From assembly GCA_936440205.1 (NCBI GenBank), contig OW387148.1, forward strand, positions 17,663,961 to 17,727,960: a DNA stretch of 64,000 nt. The letters run 5' to 3'. Source of the stretch: Lepidonotus clava (Eukaryota; Annelida; Polychaeta; Phyllodocida; Polynoidae). The position numbers were made by a program, and so were the translations under genes. A model generated the notes under the pieces. It saw only the letters and a list, made by a program, of their open reading frames with translations. It was not told where the DNA came from and made no database searches. Below, piece after piece: positions 25,170-39,100 of the stretch (positions are counted from its first letter, which is position 1; every line of letters starts with the position of its first letter).

Positions 25170-26644
25170 GCCGCACTAATTGCTCCTCATTAGACGTGCC
25201 CGAGCCCATTTGAACCTGATGTATTGTTTCTTTTATTTGCTGGTTTTGTTTCATTCAGTTCTGTTAGGGGTTGTCGGACATCGTCAACCTAAGAAGACTC
25301 CCCAAAGTCGTCTAAAGAGACGTCAGTAATTGCCTAGGAAGAACAGATCCCCGCTCATCCTGATGACCTACTTTGCTGCTGTCTTGAGACAGCTGTAACG
25401 AGGACCGTAATCCCGAAGGATTCATTCTCTCGTATGTGCAGTACTTTCAAACAACAGATATTGCATGTAATCGTCTTGACATTGCACCAACCATAAGGTT
25501 CCCATTCAAAACCCTTGTGTTTTACCTGACCTTTCTAGTTATAGAGGCTTATCATCCATATGGGTGTTATCTTGAAACCTTCTTCAAAATTTGCTCAAGA
25601 GTTTTTCAAAAGATCTCAAGAGATACCCAAACTAACCCTCTTGGCTCCACACTGCCTTTTCTGCCAGCTACCCCAGTCTTGCCTTGACCAATCGAATTAT
25701 ATTTGAGAGACGTCACTTTAAAGACCCCACACATTAAGCATTCCGCTTAGACAGTGGTCCGTCTATGGGGCGGGCTGGTACCACGCTAACGTTAGGTGAA
25801 GGGGTCTTGTGCTGAGTGAGTGAAGCCCGGCCACCATTCGTTACCCCCAGATAAGCCCGCCCCAAAGACAAACTATTTAGGTAAGGAGGGCCCCGAGTGT
25901 TTCTACAGTCGGCCCCAGGACCGTCTCCGTTTAACGACAAATTAGGGTGTCAGGGAGGTTTATAGTGTCTCACGTTCAACCTATGGCCACCCACCCAGAG
26001 AGAACCCAAACGTCGGCCTAGTAAGTTACTCAACTCGAGCAGATCAATAATATTATACTACATGTAGCAATATCGTATGAGCAGCTGGTTCAGGATTGGT
26101 GGACAATGCGTCCAAAACTGTGTCAAGAGGTTTTAGACCTTACCCCATTCGAATATATCTTTAGTCAAAGGTACTTTTATCATATTCACATACTTTTTGG
26201 AATGGAGAATATGTCCCTCGTGTAAAGGGAATTGTTTGTAGGCCAAGTCTTAGTTGGGGGTTAAAGTTGGCAGGAAGGAATGTGAAATGAATGGTTGTTT
26301 AATTGACTTAACCAACAGGGCCAAAAAACCATTCCACTTCAAACCCTACCCATAGTAATCCCAGGGAACTTAGTTGAAGTAATGAACGTTTATGCAGTTT
26401 GTACCAACCTGCAAAGGATCTTAAGTCGACCAAGGTCAGTTAAAATAATAATAATTTGAGTGTGTAAACCATTAGGGTGGTATTGAATTGATTTCCATAG
26501 ATATTGCTCAATGTTTATATCTAGCTAGCCCAGTTATTATCAAAATGTTGCCAAAGTTATTGAGGGGGTTGCATACTGGGTTATGTGAACAGTCCGTACT
26601 CTGGGACGCTGACCACCTCTCACCACGTGGCCAGCACGGACCCC

Positions 26645-26659
26645 TGCCTCCTGGTGGTC
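26645..26659 (-). promoter_or_regulatory. CTCF-like core
   Basis: The inverse reads GACCACCAGGAGGCA. It faces away from the plus-strand site 150 bp to the right. Confidence 0.45.
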
Positions 26660-26803
26660 GACAGTCGCCGGCCAAAACACCGGCATTTTTATCAAAATGT
26701 TTGTATGTGCAGCTAACAGGATAACAACCCTCTGCTGCCCCAAACGCTGCCCTCTGCTCTCTCACTGCTCCCACCCCCCGCCGGAAGTGAAGAACAGGCC
26801 GGG

Positions 26804-26823
26804 CTACCACTAGGGGGCAGTAG
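26804..26823 (+). promoter_or_regulatory. CTCF-like core
   Basis: CTACCACTAGGGGGCAGTAG fits the conserved CTCF core CCASYAGRKGGCR at nearly every position. It is the best match in the window and one of only two on the plus strand. Confidence 0.55.
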
Positions 26824-26937
26824 TCGCCGAGTGGGGGCGCCCTGACCGCTGCGGTCTTGGACCAGAGAGAGCTGAAGTTAGATCTTTACTCTCTCTGCTT
26901 GGATGTGAATATTCATATACCAATAATTATTATAGTC

Positions 26938-26998
26938 CTGATGAAGGTTGAAAAACCGAAACATGTTGATTACTGCGCACATTTAAATCATCAATAAA
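26938..26998 (+). mobile_element. Hammerhead-like core and AATAAA: probable retroelement tail
   Basis: CTGATGA (26938-26944) and GAAAC (26958-26962) flank a short self-pairing GGTT-GAAA-AACC segment. An AATAAA follows at 26993. This layout is shared with the terminal regions of Penelope-like and some other non-LTR elements that carry hammerhead-type motifs. An extra A before stem II departs from the canonical core, so ribozyme activity is doubtful. No reverse transcriptase is visible upstream. Confidence 0.4.
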
Positions 26999-27384
26999 AG
27001 TAACCATTGTCCACACAACTTGGAGTTTGAGTTTGATACAGTTCACGACATCTTATCTATATATACAAGCATATAGCTCCCCAAGCCAAGGGGCGATCCA
27101 GCTCTTAGTATCAGCCTCACCATTTAATATACCAATTTGACTCATTTAAGTGTGTGTGTGGGGGCAAAATTTAGTTTTGCAAAGAAAAGAACTTATGAAA
27201 AAGTAGAACCAACCCAAAAATTTCACATGTCAAAACCATGCAAAGTAGTTAGATAAGTAAACAGTATTGGTTGATTTGGTTGTCTCAACTAAGTTATTTT
27301 CAGTATACATGTTTACCAAATGACCATTCACTAGGGTAATTGTTTGTATAAGATAAACAGTGTAAGCATCAGTAAAACACCCAT

Positions 27385-27445
27385 GCCCCAAGGGCAACAT
27401 GTGCCAGATCAATTGCCCCCAAGGGCATCATGTGCCAGATCAATT
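27385..27445. repeat. Two-copy 31 bp tandem repeat
   Basis: The pattern AAGGGCAACATGTGCCAGAT followed by CAATT occurs at 27390 and, with one difference, at 27421. Confidence 0.85.
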
Positions 27446-29166
27446 AACACACATGCCTTCCTAATTGTTGATAAACAGTCTGGGCCTTTGATCTACTGAA
27501 ACCTGGAAATGCTAACATAAAAGCAGCAAGAACATTTAAATTCACTAACAAAAAAGGTTCATTTATCATGCTGTGAGAAAAAAGTTAGTTTCAGTATGCC
27601 CAAGTTCAAACGTTGAAGTGTTTTCCAATAGTGCTTTTATGTTTTCAATAAAATTGTACAGTAAACTTTACCTCCGAATTTGGTGACAAAATGACATTAC
27701 AGACAGCCAATACTATAGGAAAACCACTGTCCAAAAAGGTCTTTTGTGACATCACAACTACACTTTCTGTCTTGGGTCACTCAAGGGCTAGTAAGGGGCT
27801 CCTGGGGGATCGCCCCTTAATAATACTCCAATGTAATATAAATAGGCCATATATCAACATAAATCTCTCTAGATATAACTCGATTCTTTAGAACTATAAA
27901 TGCCTTCTGTAATGCAATGAAATAAGAGCCATTTCCTTTCATACTTAGTTCCAAGTGACCAAAACAAACAAACAAACAGTTTTTCGTTTCTGTTCTTTAC
28001 GTCCTAGGATAGGTTTTTATGTCTTGTTGCGTTGTCTGTAAAGTAACAATGACGCAGCTCGATTAACATAGATTACTGAACAGAATAAAACAGTTCCATC
28101 CTCCTAAACGCTGTCACCGGCCGGCTGTTTTAGAAGTACTTCGGTTGCAAGCTGTTCTCACAAAAACGGTGTTTTCCGTGTAGACCTGTCACCGAGAAGG
28201 AGAAGGGACATATAGATGGTTTGGGAATAGTTCCTTCTGGGTCACTTCTGTCATATCTGTCAACAGGATTTCTTCATAATCATGCTAGAACCGTCTATCA
28301 GAGACTCTTACATCAGAGAACAGAGAAAATGTTTCTTTTAACAAAGAAATGTCTGATCTCACTCTTAAACAGTTGGGTAGGTAATTATCGAAAAGGTCAT
28401 ATGTCATGAATAATAAAAATCCTCAACTTAAGTGAAATTAGTATTCAAATATGTCCTAACATTAAGTTCTTGACAATAAAATCTATTTACAAACGCTGTC
28501 CAAGATATAGAAATCTCTAGTACTGCCCACAAAATTGAAATGCCTCTTATTCCCTATTACTCCACTGCTTACGAGTTAAAGAGTTCAGTTTGGCTCTATC
28601 CCTATGGCAGCCATCTGCGCCGCGTCTTTCCAGTAATATCTGACGTCTACACTAGCTGACATTTCTAAGTCATTTTCCTGACAACTGGCCTCATTAGAAT
28701 GTACAGGCATGCACTCAGGTTTCCGCGGCTCCCCTCAGTGTTTGCCGTGTCAGCCAGAACGGGTGTTATGACCTTGTCTCTTTGAATGTAGTGTATTTGG
28801 TTAACTCATATCAGTCGAGTATTACCCCACATTAAAAAGCATGTGGGTGGTTTTTGTTATATACATAACTTTCGTGGATATAATATTTATTGCCCCATGA
28901 AGTATGCACACAGGGTAAAGCCCAGAAATCGGACAATTGATCTATTTTTTCCTAAGTAGTAGAACATTGGAAAAACATTAATTGGTGTTCAAATTATTTC
29001 TTTGCCATAACGTTACGTACACTGTTTTGTTTTCATTTTAGTACAGATATCTCTTGGACAACTTGTTTATTATCATGTGTGTCCTTTTTGAGATGTTTCC
29101 CATGGATCCAGAGTTTGAAAGACAAACTTATTAGAATTGTTTCTAAAGCCGCTACCATTAGATCCT

Positions 29167-29186
29167 GAGCAGGTCGCGAGCAGCTC
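29167..29186. promoter_or_regulatory. GAGCAGGTC-GAGCAGCTC pair
   Basis: GAGCAGGTC (29167) and GAGCAGCTC (29178) start 11 bp apart, about one helical turn, in the same orientation, inside a GC-rich island. Confidence 0.45.
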
Positions 29187-29751
29187 ATCCCGGATCCCCA
29201 GGAGTAGACGGCCGGACGGGGTGTGAGGCTGTCACCTCGGGCAACGCCTGCCGACCGGCGGCCACACGGACACCCGACACCCGGGCACTGCCTCTTCACG
29301 CCCTTCGACGATGAAGGACTAAAAACTACCCAACAGACCCTGACACTGCCTTTCAGCGCACCTCCCGGCCGGTCAGTGCCAAGGCCTTTCACCGAGCTAG
29401 TTCGCAAGTCGCTTCTTCTACAGCCTCAACTGTCTTATGGCGAAAACAGTTGGGGTGATGATAAATAGGCATGGTTGAAGCTCTGCTTGTATTTTCTATA
29501 TTACCTAAGGCATTGGGAAATGCCACTCTTATTAAAGAATTCAGAATCAGTAATCGTGATTCATTTTATCTGTGAAAGTCCCCCTTATCATAGATTTCCT
29601 TTCATGGTCGAAGTTTATGTATAATTATTCTCTTACTTTACAAAAAAAGTAATGTATCTTATATATCGCAGTATGTACGATAACATAGCCTTGCATGAAC
29701 TACAACAGAAAAGACATGTTAAAAGGTCAACACCACTGTTGCTACTGCAAA

Positions 29752-29861
29752 CTCAGCCAAGGATGTTATGTCACAGAACGTTATTGCAGCATCGCAGAAC
29801 GTTAAAGAACGTTATTAGAGCGTTACAGAACGTCACCGTTACGCCATACCTTGGCTTGGAT
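29752..29861. mobile_element. Small MITE-like element with internal AACGTTA units, copy 1
   Basis: The ends are inverted: TCAGCCAAGGATG at the left, and TACCTTGGCTTGGATG at the right. Inside are five or more copies of CAGAACGTTA-like units. It is related to the element at 30972-31101. Confidence 0.6.
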
Positions 29862-30017
29862 GTTATTTAAGTAGCTGCATGATTATATGCATAACCTTCC
29901 ATAGGAAAACCCCTGAGACATATTGCATCAGGCCCAGCAACAAGGCCAGTAGGTCGGGTCTATAATAAGCCAGAAACATGGGGTTTCAGAGTCTCTTAAA
30001 CTCGGTGGAGTCGTTTG

Positions 30018-30091
30018 GAGCAGGTCTGAGCGGGTTCGAGCAGTTCGTAAGAGAGGTTTGAGAGAAGCCACGTGGCCGCAAGGAGCAGCTC
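30018..30091. promoter_or_regulatory. GAGCAGSTC cluster
   Basis: GAGCAGGTC (30018), GAGCAGTTC (30038) and GAGCAGCTC (30083) in one orientation; an inverted-type near copy GAGTTGCTC follows near 30130. Confidence 0.45.
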
Positions 30092-30971
30092 GTGTTTCTG
30101 GAGTAGCCCCGAGTCGTTCCCATTCCTCGGAGTTGCTCGCCGTTCACACCGCCCTGCCCAAGTTTTTACACCCAGCGCCGGGGTCCAGGTGGTGGGAGCA
30201 CCGGGTTAGAGGGCCATAACCCGAAACATTAGTACTACCCATTGAATCGGACCTTTCCTAATCAAAATAATGAATGTTTTTCCTCGTGGGTATACTATAT
30301 CACAAAGGTACCGCGGGTGGGTTCTTTCCATGTATGGCCAGCGCTAATGCATCTCTACTATGTGCCAATCTTATACATATATTACTATTCTCTTATGTGG
30401 AATTTAAACAAGCTTTAGTTAACAAGCTAGAATTCATGGCTAATACTTTGCCACTAGCTGGATATAAACTAAACTATTGGAATATGACATATATCAGAGT
30501 CATTTGATTTTGTGAAATACTGTTGTGCACTTTTAAATACCATTGCTTTGGGTTCCCTTTAAGACAATGCATGGTCAGGGTTAACCTTTATTTGGAGTAC
30601 CAGTTACACTTTACAACCATCAGGTTTCAACACCCATGGATTCGCCCCTCTCCCAGGTCACATGACCCTATTACTATTTTTATTTCCATAACATGTACGA
30701 CAAGTAGGCAACAACAAACATGGTCATAAGTCATGACAACTAGCTATACATCATCTCTGAATTCATGACAAGTCTAAATGCCTCATGTATACAGTCACAT
30801 ACTATTACACCCACTAGAAGTCAGGGACTTGGAAGGCAACTAGCATAAAATTGTGTTCCAATTTTGTTTCCCTATACTGAATGGTTATGGCCCTTAGATC
30901 GTTTTGTTGAACCCTCCCTGCATGGGAACCCCTCCCTCTCATGTCATCGACCTTTCCGCTCGTGGAGTACT

Positions 30972-31101
30972 TATCCAAGCCAATTATGACGTCGCATAAC
31001 ATTCTAATAACGTCACAAAACACCCCAGAACGTTATTTGAACGTCGCAGAACATTATCATATCTCAGAACGTGAGTGTTACGTCGCTCCTGGGCTGGGAT
31101 A
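30972..31101. mobile_element. Small MITE-like element with internal AACGTTA units, copy 2
   Basis: The left end TATCCAAGCC and the inverse of the right end TATCCCAGCC pair, flanking CATAACATT, CAGAACGTTA and CAGAACGTGA units. It shares layout with the copy 1.2 kb away but is well diverged. Confidence 0.58.
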
Positions 31102-32338
31102 TGCGTCTTTGATGGCGTCCACTCGGTGAATAGGCCTAAACCTAACGTAAGTCCTCGCTGTGTGGGAACATGAGGGCCTAGCCCGGTGTTGTTCATCATT
31201 GTCTATTGCGGGCTATGTTTACAAGCTGTGCCCAGATAAATGAGTCCCCGGCCGGTGAGGGCCTAGGCCACCCGTCGACGGAACCACATGAATCACCGAC
31301 ATGTTTTTGTTTGACCTTGGCGGAAAAATCCCTTTCCTTTTGACAGACATCTTACTTAATAGATGATGGATTGAACGCAACAGATTATATTTGATATATC
31401 TCGTATTTATTAGAGTTGGGTTGCAGGCAACGTAAATAGTATGCTTATTTCTTCTTAATATGAACTAGTAATAGGATTGAGAATTGGATTGGTTAAATTC
31501 GGATCCTGACATTGAAATAGTTTTGTCTCATATAGAGCCGCATGTAAAATGATCGGAGTGTACGTAGGTCTCATGACCGTCTCATAAACAACTCGCCCAG
31601 TACGTTATTGTTTAAATAGGTGTCTGCATGAATCCCACACGAAGTCAGGATCCACTGCGCCCCCAGTCTGTTTTTGTTGAAGCACTTCTTCGCCGTGATT
31701 ATATTTTGACCGAGATTATTTGTCATGGATACAGCTTAGGATTTCCCTCTACCAAAAAATACATCAAGGCCTGGGGACGGCCTAAAAAGCCTACGTCCCC
31801 AGTCACGTTCAGCACTGTAGCCTAAACAGTAAACTGGGGGCCTCACGCCTCCCACACATTGGCCTGCCCGAGGGGCGGAAGCGGGGGTCAGGGGCGATAT
31901 ATTTTTATAATAGGTACAAAAACAAACTGCATATGTTGGTTCAAAATGATACAATAATAATAATGGTATCTTCCTGACATAACCCTACGTGAAAACTCTT
32001 GTGATGCCGCTCCTTTCATCGCTTGGGATAACCAAGAAGCCTCCCATTTTTCTACGCAGAAAATAAGCAATAATTACCTATCTTTAGCATATACTGGAAA
32101 TAATCTATCTGGGTTACTAAAACGTGAACTTGCATTCCAGTTACTACTAGCCTAGGTAACCCATTTGAGATGCTTCCGTTTCTAAAGTTCTATTTCTTAA
32201 CCTTTAGCGCAAAAATAGAACAAGAAACCACATCTTTTTGTGCTGGAGAGTATTTCCTCTTGACCACAAGTACAACCGTCTTTCAGCACTCCCTACATCA
32301 CGAGCCGACCCGTGCTTACTTTACGTTTACAGACGGGG

Positions 32339-32478
32339 GAGCAGCTCCCCAGCTGCTCATTAGGCTTGGTCTGCGGCCCTGAGCTGCTCACTCCTGCCCT
32401 GGATACATCATAGACCCAGAGCCGTCTAAACACGGCCCCAGGCCCTGTCTCTCGTCAAGCCCCAAAGCCGAGCTGCTC
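32339..32478. promoter_or_regulatory. GAGCAGCTC island B
   Basis: GAGCAGCTC at 32339, with inverted copies at 32381 and 32470, plus a near copy (CAGCTGCTC) at about 32351. Confidence 0.5.
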
Positions 32479-35400
32479 GCAGATTGTGGAGGGTATTTAG
32501 ACACGACCATCAGGGCCACTACTACCCCCTTATCTCCTACCCGTCCTTTTGAGTACTACCCACTGAGGGCTTGGTAAATGGGCACGGGATAAGAAGAGGG
32601 CCATCTAGTTTGTATACGTTAAGGTGGCATCTTACTATAAATAGTCTGTATTCGTATGTAGGAAATGGATGGCCATTGAGGTTTTATAATCAGTATGCCT
32701 TGAATGTAGGTTTATCTGACACCACATATTCTGTGAAGTGGCAACAGCTATTTTCACAATTGGTCAAGTATGTTCTCCCCACAAGTTCTCTATTACTTTA
32801 ATTATATACATGATGAAGCAATTACCAAAAGAAACGCCTGTAGGAATTATCACTTAAGCAATATCATGTCCTCTTAACAAATTTATACAAAAGGACCCTT
32901 GACCTTCCTCACTTGACATCGCCTTTTCCCATTCTTTACTTTTCTTTCAGCCTTTGTCCTTGTGAGTGAACTATAACAAGCATTACGTCGGTCACCCAGT
33001 TTGGGGGTCATCCAAGTGTAACATTCTCAATTCCTGTTTCTGTAATTTGAAATGGTCACGGTGGGTATATCTAAGACGGCTGTCAAGGACAAGTGATGGC
33101 GCTCTGCCCCCCCCCCTCCCCCCCTCCTCCCCTCTTGTCTCTTGCCCACCCAGGAGGACCTCTATCAGCTGACCCAGAAAATAGGGTCACGTGACCTCAC
33201 GGGGATGTCCTACAACCAGACTAGCCACGTGATAGCGTTTGCAGATCTGGAGAACTGAACACCTTACCAACTGTACCACGTCATAACTTATACTTATAGT
33301 TTCCAGATATTGAAAATGAACGATTCACCTTGGGGCAAATTCTTAACGTGTGCAGACATTACCAGTTGGGCAACTGGTTGCCTGCTGGACTCCTTAACTG
33401 CCGACAAGTACATATTGTTCACTTAAATCATAGCCTGACAGCCTAGATTAGCGAGTTTCGAGTCTAACAGCTTTAAAGGGATTTGTCTCTTGGATATTTA
33501 CTCCCCATGGTTTACTTTTCCGTGGCCTATGACAATACTTCATTTTGCTTTCCTTTGCTGCTGACACATGGAGGTCGATGGTAATAGAGGGTACCTAAGG
33601 TCCTCCCACCCTCTCTTGTCCCAGCGGTCAGAAGCCACCATTGTCTTTCCCAGCCTCCAGGATTCCCTACACCCTAGTTTTTGTTGGAAGTCTTTGCCTG
33701 TTATTTCGGCTATTTCTACCAACAATAGAGGCTTCTCTCGTTTTTAGCCTGACGTGTTATGTCTGAATGACCTAAAGGGAATTGCTGTAATATGGCTTCA
33801 AACTCTCATGCGATTAGGGTAAATGTACTGCAGAGATTTAGTCAATCAAAGGGATTACTGGATGGCTTATGATTTTCTACAGTTTGAAATATGCATTTGC
33901 TGATAGGTGTTAGCGGAAGCTGCTATTATTCTTTCACCAGACACTCCTTGATCAACTGGGAAATATCACCCGCCTCACCAAAGGATGGTTGTGCCGGTGG
34001 TTCTGACTGGCTATGGCAGTCGCAATCACTCTCCATCCACTTTAAGCTCTATGGGATTTCTAATATATAGCCGGAGCTATGTTAGGAGAGTGAGAGGGTT
34101 CTGTCAGACCAGCGGTTCATGGCCCTGTAAGCTGAGGATCCTTCTACAGATCGACCATTGTGGGATCAAGCTACTGACTACTCGACCCCCTAATACGGGA
34201 TGACTCCTTTATGGTCCGCTTGGTGTTCGTATAACCATGCCCAGCAAACCACCAGACTTTTTTAATCTGTAGGACTATTCCCACATGGCTTGGTGCTTAG
34301 GTTTAACATCCCCTATATTTTAGAATGTTTATAGGTTCTGCGGTTTGCGGTGACACAAGAAGTAACATTATCTTTGTGCTTACGTTTCGCCGACCTTTAG
34401 GTTTGAGTTAATCCATTGTTGCATAATTAGAGAGCATTATGTACCATAGAACTTATTTCTAAGAACAAAAAAGTTCTATTCTACCAACATTTTTCGAGAT
34501 AAGAGCAATTAAAAAAAGGACAGTGGTTCCAAATAACGGTGGAATTCTAAAAACGAGTATTGCACATAAACGCCACAAAGCCACTGACATCCAGATTAAG
34601 GAAAGGGTCATCTCCTAATTCAGCAGAGTATTCAAAAGTCGTCAACATTGCATTTGTTAAATCGAATAACTGCCTACTCTTCTTTAGCGGCGGTAAGAAA
34701 CGTAAAATACATTTGTGTTGACTGGTCGTACTGAATTACTGGGAACTAATGCTAAGGTATCTGTAGCGATGAGCGCATATCGCGAGTTACTGTGAGCTAA
34801 TGAATTGCCCTTTGGCTCTGCTACATGCTGTTCCCATCGGTACAAGGCAGTGGGAAACATCAAAAGGAAGGCAGTAAATTAGAGCCGAGGGTACACCCCT
34901 AATACAAACAGCTCTCCCAGCAGTGAGTTTCTGTACCAGGGTTCTTCTCCAGGGTTCCCCTCGACCCCTCCTCCGACCTCTCCACACCCACCGAACTCAC
35001 AGTGTACATTACTTGGAGTGGGAATCGTGACAACAAGGTAAACCCATTAAGAGCAACAAGGCCTGAGCACAACTTACATCTGTTTGAGGTTGTAACTTAC
35101 TTCTCATGCCTTGGTAAGCTTGTCACTAATGAAAGTTCTGCCCTTTTAGTTGCCCTTCCCTGCTGACATAGAGGACATTAGTTTTTTTCCTTTATGTGTG
35201 CAATAACTGTTCAACATTTACTACATGTACTAGTCCTATTTTCTTGTTTAATTTATTTATGGCACAGCTTAGTTAACGACCTCTTAAACTTATTTTGGCA
35301 TGGGTTCGGCATGAGTGTGGAAACGTAAGCAATCGTTGCTTGCTCTAAAATATTAGTGTTCATCAATCATTTCTTGAAACATATCTTATTCTTACCATCC

Positions 35401-36133
35401 CATTAGGCGGGGACCTATATAGTTTTCCTGTCCGTTATTTCTCAAAGCCAAAAGACCTGCTCATAGACCTGCTAACAGATCTGCTCCGTTCTACTCGGAA
35501 CTGCTAACCGAGATCTGTCACGTTTCACGTCAAAATTTGTCAGACGTTTGGGAAGCGAGTCACCTACATGTACATATATGTTACAAGACGCTGAGTGGCC
35601 GTAGACAATATCACTATCGGCCTGTCCAATTTATGAGCCAACAAAGGTCTAAGACTTCTCTTTTTTACATGACATTTTCAGAATAACGCACAAAATTAAA
35701 AAATGCTTTGCTGTCAGTTCAAAATCTGTATTATTGAATATTTAATTTGATATTTTTTACAGAGCCTTTTTCTTCGTGTCTTTTAGATGACTATATAATA
35801 ACCACAATTCATTCAATTCACGTGTCTTTATGCCCCGGCTTAATGCTCATGTTGCTCACAGAAACATTGAGAGGGTACGTTGTGCTTCGAGTCAGAGCAC
35901 TGGGCACAACCTAATTCTAGATAGTACTGAATTATCTAGGAATTCAGAATGTATGTCGAAAGTGATGCAGCCACTTTTTTCAAAAAGTCAAACTAAGCTA
36001 TTCACAGCAGTCAAATATAAGTTTGGACATCGTTTGGGAGATTCACCCCTTTCCCCATGGGAGTCTGTCAGTCTGGCGGGAGAAGTGTGTGTGAAGTGTT
36101 GGATCTTCTACCCTCGGGGCTGCCACGTCCGCA

Positions 36134-36147
36134 GTAACCATGGCGAC
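36134..36147. promoter_or_regulatory. RFX X-box-like motif
   Basis: GTAACCATGGCGAC, with a second half-matching site (GTTGCCATGG) at 36199, 65 bp to the right. Confidence 0.42.
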
Positions 36148-39100
36148 CGCCTAATGAAGGTCGGGTTGGATCCTCCCCCACAGTTGGGGTTACCTGAGGT
36201 TGCCATGGTTTTACCTAAGCCACCATGGCCGCCATCTGGACGGGGCTCTTGGAGATAGGGCGGGAGGGGGCGGCGGGGCACCCCGCGGAGCCTCCACCCC
36301 TACCCTCCTCCTGCCACCCTCCCTTCCCTTCCTCCAGTCCGTGCAGAGCCTATTTCCAAGGCAGTGTCTACGCTGTCGGCGAAACTTAACACACTTAACC
36401 CTAGCCCCGTCTACCCGCAGCTTTCTGAAGTAAATGCCTCATAGAAATCTCCCCAGTCATTCTGGGGCGAATTGATGTACCACAGAGTTAATGGTACACA
36501 CATTGAATCCGAAAATATCCCCCTCGGATCTGTTTTTAGACAGGGGTAAGTTTATTTCTGGTGCAGGTAAAAAGGGGGGAATTATGGCCTGGGTGGTAAA
36601 AATGTATGTTGGAGTGAAATGTTTCTGTGGCTGTCGCCCTCCCCTGTTCCCCAGGCCCTGTACAGGAGGCAGGTACACCCTGGAGGTAATCAGGGTTCTC
36701 CTGGGAGTCGGGGCCCTTCTCTGTAGAGGTTTCACAGCTGTAGGTGGGCTCAGCTAGACTCAACCCTTCACAGAGAATTAACTCTATTTTCTCTCCAAGC
36801 TACAGGGACTCCCGTTTCCCCCATACCCCAGATTTATTCTCTCGAGAGGCTATAACTCTTGTCTTGCTTCATGGGGTGCGGAGGTATTCCAAGAATCTTA
36901 CTTTGCTGCAGCATACAGCTTTTTTTCTGCCCTACATACAAATCATTACTAAAGTTTGAAATAGTATATGGAGTGAAACTTTCTTCACTATGCAATCTTC
37001 GGAAGCCTGCGTTTCAACAGCGGGCTCCAGTTGTAACTCTGTGAATCCAGGCTCACTTGTAAATGTCGGTGAGTGCAGGTGCCTCTAGCATTACCAATCC
37101 ACCACAATCCTTTTTATTTTCTGCCTATCATATTTAGGTGTCGGAAGGTGAAGGTTCTGCGGTAGTGGGGGTCACCACCCCACCATATGGTCCGCGGTCT
37201 AGGGGGCAAGGCAAACCGGTAAATCATTAAATGCTTGAGGGACTGAGAAGAATCGACATATTGGAGGATTCTTTACCCTAAGTCAGCACCTTAAGTGCTC
37301 CCTTCACCACATAACCAGCCTCATCCTACCCCAACCACAACAATAAACACTTTGGGCTTCAGCCAGGTAAAAAACACCATGTGGTTGTGCAGTATGGAAA
37401 GGGGACTTTTTTTTACCCATGGCTATGACGTCATACTATATGTCTAGCCAGCGAAATAGCATCCAAAGAAACCCACTGTAAAGAGGAAAGGAAGCCATAC
37501 ACACCCTTGCTAGATGCATAACTTGATATATACATACTTGGGAATAATGATCTCAACTAGACAAACAGATTTACCCACTAATCTCTAAAGCTGGAGGTCC
37601 ACCCAGGGCTACGTGTACATAGTTAAAATGTCACTTACCTTCTCGCAGTATGCTTTCACTTATATTCCTTTTTGAAAGCATTTCTTAGGACATCCTGTGG
37701 TGAGTGAGTTTAGGCGGACTTTTTGACTTTGTGGTTTATGTATTGTACTTGGGTTTTTGTTCTTTTTTGTATGTGTTCTGTCTGTTTGAGTTGTTGACTT
37801 GGGAATACAGATAAAATGTTCGGTCTTTTTCTAAAAGCCAGCAATAAGGGAAGCCACATCGTGTTCTCTGCTATAAGTACGGCCATATGATATGGGATTC
37901 ATGTACTGAGAAAATATTTTACTCTGTATATCCTATCTGTAAAAGCCATCCGCTTCTTCTACAAAATGATCTTTCCCATACAGCAATAGTACTAGCAATC
38001 TAGAAACACAATTTTGTCATTGAGTTGAACGATATGAAAATACAGTTACAAAATTGCAGCATGTATGTTGAACAATCATGGCTTCTGATATAAAAAGATC
38101 GGTGAAGAAATTAGGTGCAAAAAGGAATTTCGGCGAGTATGTACAAGGCTATGTGATATATGACACTGGCCAGGTCAGCAGTTAAATAATGTGAATCTCA
38201 CCAGGTACCTGAGCCAGTGACAAAAAAGAATGTGTATGTTGGTCTTACTACTGACAAGTAACATTGGCCTAGTATGATTTTTTATACAACTCAGCAGTAA
38301 CATAGTAAACGCCAGTAAGCTAAGGCCGTTAATCTACCAGGCCCGTGTGGTTATGTGGTGAGAGCCTGCATGTAAGGAGCATGTAAGAAACATCAACATG
38401 CTTCTATACCTGCCTTGGGCTTCAGCATGTATTATAAAATTATAAATTCTCAATCTGGATATTAGAAAAAAGATAACCTGCGGATAAGGTAGAGGGAGTT
38501 GTTTGCATGGGTTACTCCTGCAATGTGTGTCACAAGCTTTAGGGGGACCTAAAACTGGAGATGCCACTCTGAGTTGATGGATAAGTTGTTCAGAACAATA
38601 GGAAACACTTTCTCCTATTTATGTTTTAGAACCATCTGGGGGTAAAAACTATCATAAGGAATGCTCTCCTGATCTCAAGTGCGTAGATAAGTGAATAAGA
38701 ATTAAAGCATATATACATATGGTAATATATATATATAGATACACCCGTCAGAGTAATGTAAGAAACTATATTGTTAAATTTATGATGGGAAATTGTATAT
38801 CGATCTGTTAGCATACTAGTTACCTGAGTAAGGGAGACCTATAATAGAACTCTATGAGGTACCCTACATTGGCCGGAATCTCTTGTACTGCCGATACAGT
38901 AGATACTATTTCATTAGCTACTCCGATGATCCCTACCAAGGGTCGCCTGCTGGTGACCTGTGAAACCAACGACCCTAAAGGACAGGTCACGATGCGCTGA
39001 CTGCTGCCAGCAAGTGCCCTCTTCTGGGTCAGTGCTCCAAGTTGGTAGGGGTTGGGGGGCTAACATGGGTATTTCCTGTGTGAGGGAAAATAAATGTCTT

